DNA of 64,000 bases from Sinonovacula constricta (taxonomy: Eukaryota > Mollusca > Bivalvia > Cardiida > Solecurtidae), in the NCBI GenBank assembly GCA_007844125.1, contig CM017573.1, forward strand, positions 9,594,727 through 9,658,726, given 5' to 3'. A model generated the notes under the pieces. The model made no database searches and was not told where the DNA came from. It saw only the letters and a list, made by a program, of their open reading frames with translations. Of the stretch, positions 57,306 through 64,000 are shown piece by piece; position 1 is the first letter of the stretch, and the number at the start of each line of letters is the position of its first letter. A program made the translations under genes and the position numbers.

Positions 57306-57989
57306 ACTTTAGAGAAGGCTTTCCAACCGATTTCCTGTTTTTCTCAGAATATGACATAAATGTTCACAGTTGTATTTATAATTTGTTGTACACAATGACA
57401 CATAAGGTTACAGCAACACCTTTCTGTTAATTTCTGTCTATCAAACCGTCTTGATAAAGGTCCACCCAAGGAACATTTAAATACCAAAGCTCTAGTTCTT
57501 ATAATTTCAGACAATAAAGTTTTCAAAGTTTTCCATATAGGGAAAATGGAAAATACATGTTGCCCGGGGATATAATTTTAACAGCTCCGGTGAAGGTCCA
57601 TTTGATTGACTACATGTCATGTTTGTTTTAATTCAGGTTTACACCTTAGCACAAGTTATTGCATGAGATATAAAACTCAAAACTCAAATTCAAACCGGGC
57701 AGTGGCCTCTTGGTTATTGAAGAAAATGTATTCTTCAAACCAAAATTTAAAAAATTGATATCAACAGTATATGGTTTATGGTCAAAGACCTAGCCCAAAG
57801 TGAAGTTACTAAAGGTGTTAGTTCCGAGAATGAAAAGAATTATCCATGCTGATTGGTCAGTATTTTTAGATTTTTATGTACTAGTTTGTTAGTTAAGCTA
57901 CCAAACCAGTTTCCGACCAAACCAATCACCCAACACATCACAGGCAAGAAACAGTAGACAGAGACTGGACACACAGGACTGGACAAGAC
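57306..57989. other. unassigned intergenic sequence
   Basis: No gene or repeat recognised. Confidence 0.5.
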
Positions 57990-58100
57990 ATGACTGATCA
58001 CACACGCACGCACGCACACGCACGCACGCACGCACAATCACACATATACTCTCTCACACACACACACACACACACACGCACGCACGCACACTCACACACG

Positions 58101-58199
<99 letters not shown>

Positions 58200-58222
58200 C
58201 CCCCCACAACACACACACAGAG
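57990..58222 (+). repeat. (CGCA)n(CA)n(CT)n compound microsatellite
   Basis: CA-type repeats to about 58100, then about 90 bp of uninterrupted CT (58103-58194), then C- and CA-rich sequence. Frames opened here are artefacts. Confidence 0.97.
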
Positions 58223-58657
58223 GTGACTAACTAATGAAGCCTGGGTAACATACATTGATTGATATTGTATATACCAGATATGTTTTTTTTTTTATAAATG
58301 ATAAATTATTAGGACAATAAACAAAACTAAGACCGATATTCACCAACCATTCTTAAGTAAGAATTGCCCAAATCATGTATTTCATTCAATCCACAATTTC
58401 TTCAGTATGCATTTAGTTACATGTCTGTATTTTTGCATGACACTTTAACTTTGCTACTTTCAGCTAAAATCCCATTGAAACATCATAAATAATCTTATTT
58501 TTGTTGGTATGAAAAATGTGACTTGAACTTAAGTCATGACTTAGACTTAAAATGGTTGGTGAATACGGACCTAAACAAAACAATAGCAAATTTAACGAGT
58601 CCCATGCCGCGGTTGCCTTTTCGCTAAGTGCGTTTAATACCCAAGTTACACCATACA

Positions 58658-58725
58658 TTAAAGGTGTCCTCCGATAGTTTACCTGTATCCAATACGCATA
58701 ACAACATCTTATACCTGTTTGGTTG
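58658..58725 (+). mobile_element. TTAA-MITE left-end fragment
   Basis: TTAA at 58658 followed by aggtgtcctccgatagttta and a short remnant. Confidence 0.6.
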
Positions 58726-59546
58726 ATATTTTGCATTTCTCTTCATTAACTCAGGCCCATATTCACCAACCATCACGGACTTGATTTCTGGCAAAGACAG
58801 GCGTATTTCCGTGTTTAAATTTTCCCTGATAAGCCAACAGATTTAAAACATGCGCCATCAATGTCCGTCGTATCTATTCTTTTGAATAAACACGATGGTG
58901 TACTGATAATAAAAAAAGATTAACGAATTGCAGAATTTATTAATGTAATTCAAGGAAAGAATGACGCTGACAATTGCTCATTCCGCACAAAATTAAAGAA
59001 TAAAAAACAACATTGACGCCAATGACATAAAATTATCTTTTAGGCAGAGAACTACGAACTTAAATTAGTAAATCTAAGTCTACGCACCCCCATCCCCACC
59101 CCTCGCGCCCCCGGTCCCACTTCGCACTTAGTTCATTTAAAACATTATACGTTGATAATAAATAAAATACGGTTACTTCAAATTTAAAACCGCTCACGTA
59201 TAGTAAATTACTTTTCCAGCCGAAATCCGAACAAAGAAGTCGTCAGCAGACGATCTTTTGTCGTGCACCTGCTCCGGGTATGGACTAACCTCTCCACCAC
59301 CTGTATCTCCATATCACCATCGTCAAAGCTGCCGACTGGGTTTTGTTTATATAAACAACATGTGAAAACTGGACACCATATTGTGCGGGTCCCGACTAAA
59401 TCTCTGGTCACCTACAGTTAACCTTAGCCATATTGTTCGGACTGATAAATCAATTTACATTTTAATGCGTCCGATTTTTAAAGCATTATGTGTGTGTCGT
59501 TTCTTGTTGCCCTCCCCCAAAAAAGAAGAAAAAAAGGAAATAATTC
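58726..59546. other. unassigned intergenic sequence
   Basis: Nothing recognised apart from a C-rich patch near 59085-59125. Confidence 0.5.
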
Positions 59547-59900
59547 TTAAAGGTTGTAGCCGACAGTTTGCATTCATCTTATATATATGTAGCAATATAT
59601 GTAAATAAGAACGAATGGAATTCCTGCTAAAAATAGACATCGACGTCACAGCGGATGACGTGGATGAACTAAAACATAAGTGGTCACATGGTTTTCTTGG
59701 TTTGAAAATAGCCAACTGTGTAGCGTGGCTCAGATAGGAAATACATGTTTGTAATGACGATTGTGGCTTTATAATTCACTTTTCAGATATGTGTAGGACA
59801 TCAGTTAATATCATTTTGCAAGATCTGTTCAAATAATAATTATTTATAAAGATGTTTAATGAAAATAATTTTGGTCTTAACTGTCGGATACCACCTTTAA
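59547..59900 (+). mobile_element. TTAA-MITE, complete shorter copy
   Basis: TTAA at 59547-59550 and 59897-59900, termini aggttgtagccgacagtttg and taactgtcggataccacc. At 354 bp it lacks about 120 bp of left interior relative to the 29454 copy. Confidence 0.85.
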
Positions 59901-62308
59901 AAATCAGCCAACGAAAAGAAAGAATGATTAAGTAATGATAAAAATCGTTTCCTAATATCAGGCATGTTTAAACAATATTTTGTGTTTTTGGTTTTTTTGT
60001 ATTGTTGTTTTTTGTGTATTTTTTTGCTGCTGTTGTTTTGTTTTGTTTCTGTTTGTTGATGTTTTTAATTTGTACTTTCGGAAGTACATTGTTACCAGTA
60101 TTACTAACTAAATTCGCATACTTTCGTTTTTAGAAAGGTTGTGGTCAAAATCCCATCCCGGACAAAAAGATTGCCAAATTTCGCGGGAGAGAGCTTATTC
60201 GCATAAGGTATGGTATAATATGACAATAATGGAAACTCATTGTAACGAATAATACGCTAGAATGAATAATATATAATGTCTGCGGCGACTTCGTACGACC
60301 GGGTATTCTGTACGAAGAAACTACCTTCTTAAAACATCGCATACTTTGTTTAAGTGCGAAGCTTTCTGTATCTTAAAAACCGAGAATATCTTAACATCTT
60401 TAAAACAAAGAACGTTATCGGGGATGTTTGCCAAAACCACCACTTCAAAATATCAGCTGTTACTTTTCATTACCCTTAAATCAAACAGACAGAAACAAGG
60501 GTTCATGGTCTGTACTAACTACGAGATGGGGGCGGGGCGACTCAGAAGGACAACGGAACAAAAAGACTACTACAGTGTATAAAGTGTTGTTTGTCTCGAA
60601 CATTCAATACTTTCGATAATGTTCGTAACCGCCATTTCCACCAATTCATTGACCCATCCCAGTGCGCATGCGCACGCATGGTTTTTCCATAATCCTCCGC
60701 GTGCAACGTGACAGCTCAATAATGAGGGTGATGATTTGGGCAGTGGGCAGTGCTTGTCTTGGCGTATTGTTAATGGAAAAATGCAGCCGGGGTCAAGGTG
60801 ACCTGGACAAGGGTCCAGTGGATTTGCACCAGGGCATGACGATCTTGGTTGTTAGGCCGGCTATTCGTTTCATGGCAGGTCCGGAATGCCCGAGCAACAT
60901 TTTCCGGGGGTTCTCTTTTTGTTTGAACGTTTTATAGAAGATATTTAATATTTGCGTGGGTAACATGGGGGAATATTAAGAATAGGGGTGCCATCCTTGC
61001 GAATTAATGTATGTAAACCATTTTTGTCTGACTACATTTAGGAATCATGCCTTTTCCATGGTAATGTTATTTTTTCCATCAACCTTACTAACACGGTAAT
61101 GATAATGATATTGTTGTTTCTTGTGTTCAAACAGAAATAAAAAAATTAACAAGTTGAAATAAAAGAAATATATACGTAAGTATCATTACTAGCAAATTTA
61201 TTGAGGACTTCTTCTGTGGCAGTGGGTACTTATTTAAAAAAAAATCTGTTGTCGACAGAGAATAAAATTAAAAGAAAATATTTATAGCTGTTTTGTAACA
61301 CATCTTTATTCATAACAGATAAACACTTATCATTCTTTCTCGCTTACTCTGTGTTCTTATGACTGTGGAATGTTGGCCGTACACACACACGCACGCACGT
61401 ACGCACGCACACTAATCATCTTAATTAACGAATTACAAAAATTTAGTGGCTGTGGGGGAAGGAGGTACATGGGAGCACAATTAATGGTCTTTAGTTCGAG
61501 ATCTAGCAGTGTCTGGAGCGATATGCGGGAGGGTGGGGCCCAGAAGCCAAAGGTCAGTCCTCGCGGGGTCAGAGGTCCCTGGCTACGCTCAATCCCCCCG
61601 CACCAGGTCCCCTTTTACGACGTAAATTGCCCCACTCTGTAATTTAATTTGACACCTCAGGGTCACCGTTGCCTAAATATGGGACTTTTGCATCTATTGA
61701 GTCACGTCGGTCACATGACTGTGCGAGCTCTGCAGTCAGGTCAGCGTGACCCGTTCCGTCGTTAGTGCATTAATGGTCAAAATAAAATGAGGCACAGGGT
61801 CTTGGTTTTCATATTAAGTCCTTTGACATGCAGAAAATATTGGAAATTATATTTACTACACGTCCATGTATAATTCTGACGTTGATTCGTATGACTGTTA
61901 TTAAGTGTAATGTCAAAACGGTATACGTATGACTATAATTAAGTATTATGTCAAAGAAATTTTGTCGTATTTTGTTTTTTCCAATTCCCTTGTCTTATAT
62001 CAGATGTGTAATCAATCTAATTTATATTCGTGAAATGTCGGCATTTAGCGTTTTACGATGTTACATGTTCGATCATTTACGTCAACACTCGGCCTTCCGA
62101 GAATCAAATTAAAGCAAACAAAGAAATAAGTGTGTTTTTTTCACATGTTTTTTTTTTGTATTTTTATTTAGAAAAGTAAACTCTAACAAAAATATAGAAA
62201 ACAAATGACATTACTATGGGTTTTTTTATTTTTTATTCATCCAAATTTGACATGTATGAGATTATTCAAAGGTCAGATTTGAGGACGTCGACCTAGTACA
62301 TTTATTTA
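59901..62308. other. unassigned intergenic sequence
   Basis: No domain-like coding frame. AGGTCA-gcg-TGACCC at 61738-61752 is an inverted half-site pair. A 91-codon frame at 60662-60937 and a 90-codon frame at 61370-61642 match no family I recognise and may be chance. Confidence 0.45.
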
Positions 62309-62622
62309 TTTATTTATTTATTGGTTTTATCGTCCCACCAACAGTATTTCAGTTATCTGAAGACGGTGTCCACTTGAAGCAGATATAGTGCTGCCTTCAC
62401 TGTGCATAGCATGCCGTGAACACCTGGCATGATACCACACCCAGTCACATTATCCTGACACCGGGCCATCCAGTCGTGGAACTATCCTTATATTTGCTTG
62501 AGCGTTAGCAAGGGAGCTGTAACACTACCATTCCCGACATTTGTATTTCGCGGCCGGGATAGAACCCGGGGCCTTCCTTACATGGAACCGACGCTCTACC
62601 GATTGCGCTACCAGGTCCGTTC
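62309..62622 (-). mobile_element. SINE-A copy, full length with one tail module and (AATA)n end
   Basis: Minus orientation: head ending at the ggacctggtagcgcaatcgg complement, body, one module, then an (ATTT)n tract that on the minus strand is an AATAAATAAA-type 3' end, as expected for retroposition. Confidence 0.9.
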
Positions 62623-62739
62623 CAAGGCATTTCGATTCACACAAATTGAAAAAGGTAAAGCCATGCGCTTTAACGGAGTGTTGCAGGGCATTTTCATTAT
62701 TTTATTCTTCATACCATGAATCTCGAACAGAAAGGGCGT

Positions 62740-62935
62740 ATAAATACTGGATAAATATACGCAGTAAGGGACACAAACTTTGACCAAACCAGTCAACAGA
62801 CATAATTTACTTTAAAAGCTGAGTATGTTTTAAGATTGCATGTATGTTGTTCACAACTCTACTCTATTTGTTGTTGTTGGGGGTGGTGGTGGGGGGATTG
62901 GGGGGGGGGGGGGGGGGCATCCCTGATTCTTATAT
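62740..62935 (+). mobile_element. hAT-like MITE fragment
   Basis: actggataaatatacgcagt, gtcaacagacataatttact and cacaactctactcta match the family in plus orientation. The right end is expanded into a poly-G run (62896-62918). Confidence 0.7.
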
Positions 62936-63037
62936 CTGAATTATAAATTTTCAAAATTAAACAAAGCACCGATATATAGCATGTCGCGGGAACTTTTCGG
63001 ATAAAATTTATTTAATTGCTTCATGAGAGAAAAGGAA

Positions 63038-63068
63038 ATTGTCCAAACTGTCGGATAACACTTCGATT
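63038..63068 (+). mobile_element. TTAA-MITE right-terminus remnant
   Basis: ttgtccaaactgtcggataa is the family right end with no other part of the element detectable. Confidence 0.5.
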
Positions 63069-64000
63069 AACAATTTTGGCGGGAAATTCATCTAACAGTC
63101 TCAGATTCCGTGAATTACCTCTGTCTTTTTCATTTGTTGCCATTTTTCTAATTCATTATTATTCACACGAGTCGGTCACATTGCTTTGAAGTGGACGTTT
63201 ATCAATCGGCCAGCGAGTTAATTATCCGAAGCGCCTACACCACAGAACGAACATAAAAGTTACAGCAGCGGTCCACTGCCAGACTGACGATGCTAATTCC
63301 GACACTTCAAAGTATTCGGGAATGTAATTATAATAACATTCGCTGTACTCATTGTATTACATTCGTGGCAGTTATTTTAAGGTTGTGAATTGTCTGTCTC
63401 ACAAGAGAATATTGTCAATTCTTATTTTAAGATTTTAAGCAAGCACGTTTATTTAATTAAGCAAAATTAAAATGGCGTCCTGGGTCAAAGATGCTGCCTC
63501 TTTTTAATACGTTTGTAGCCAGTATCTCACTTATACGCCTTTTTTATGTGAGATATATGATTTTAAGATTAAAAGAATCAAATGTCATCCGATTTATGTT
63601 TAGCTTTTTTCGAGTTGAGTGAATTAAAACGACCTGGTCACATTTTTCCTGGTACCGTACACAACGTCAATAATATTACGATCCGCATCACATATCTATT
63701 TAAAATGATTACGTCACACGTGAGCCAATCAGCATTTTGGTTACGACTGACGTTTAAACAGAACGAGTATAACCACATGCGCAGAAGGTTATCGGCAAAA
63801 ATAGTTGAAACACGTCACGACGGTTTTGATTCTACCACAGGGATGTATCCAGGGTTGTGGGGATTTAAAAAAATCACACAACAAATTCAGCTTATAATTG
63901 GACTAATATATATGTATTGTTCACTTCGTTAATTCTGTTAAATTCAGATGTCTTTTATCTTTAACTTTTATACCTCCAAATATGAAGAGCATTTTATATG
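63069..64000. other. unassigned intergenic sequence
   Basis: A 116-codon plus-strand frame (63582-63932) shows no motif I recognise. Nothing else supported. Confidence 0.4.

Noticed and set aside
63582..63932. 116-codon frame near the window end
   Set aside because: No domain pattern or splice context; cannot be supported without homology search or transcripts.

Overview
This is animal nuclear DNA, most likely from a mollusc and probably a bivalve. It is AT-rich and dense in microsatellites, minisatellites, tRNA-derived SINEs and small DNA transposons. Its one well-supported gene is a long-intron nuclear receptor that matches the thyroid hormone receptor (NR1A) family. The species cannot be fixed from sequence alone; the mollusc call rests on the divergent protostome-type receptor and the style of the repeats.

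The receptor lies on the minus strand between 51399 and 18969. Seven coding segments with GT/AG borders and matching phases join into exactly 1527 nt (508 codons plus stop). They encode a Ser-rich A/B region, a complete two-finger DNA-binding domain, a basic hinge, a ligand-binding domain and an AF-2 helix. Introns 1 (12.4 kb) and 5 (13.1 kb) hold most of the gene length and are filled with transposons and tandem repeats. Several clustered AGGTCA-type half-sites lie inside or near the gene and could be receptor response elements.

Region by region: 1-2341 is a 30-bp minisatellite that reads as Ser/Thr/Pro-rich mucin-like sequence in one frame. A 100-N assembly gap lies at 3261-3360. A 328-bp satellite array fills 3361-6390. 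6.4-19 kb is receptor 3' flank with dispersed repeats and a cluster of stem-loop elements. 19-51.4 kb is the receptor gene. 51.4-64 kb is its 5' flank, with further repeats.

Four recurrent repeat families account for much of the rest. SINE-A is tRNA-derived and its 3' end is a 101-bp module present in 1 to 6 tandem copies. SINE-B has a second tRNA-like head. A family of TTAA-flanked MITEs has termini built on CCGACAGTTTG. A hAT-like MITE family ends in CAGGGGCGGATC. The most unusual theme is that unrelated elements here repeatedly amplify a terminal or subterminal module in tandem: 101 bp in SINE-A, 37 bp in one MITE and 32 bp in another. Apart from the receptor and a doubtful mucin-like fragment, I found no convincing protein-coding gene.
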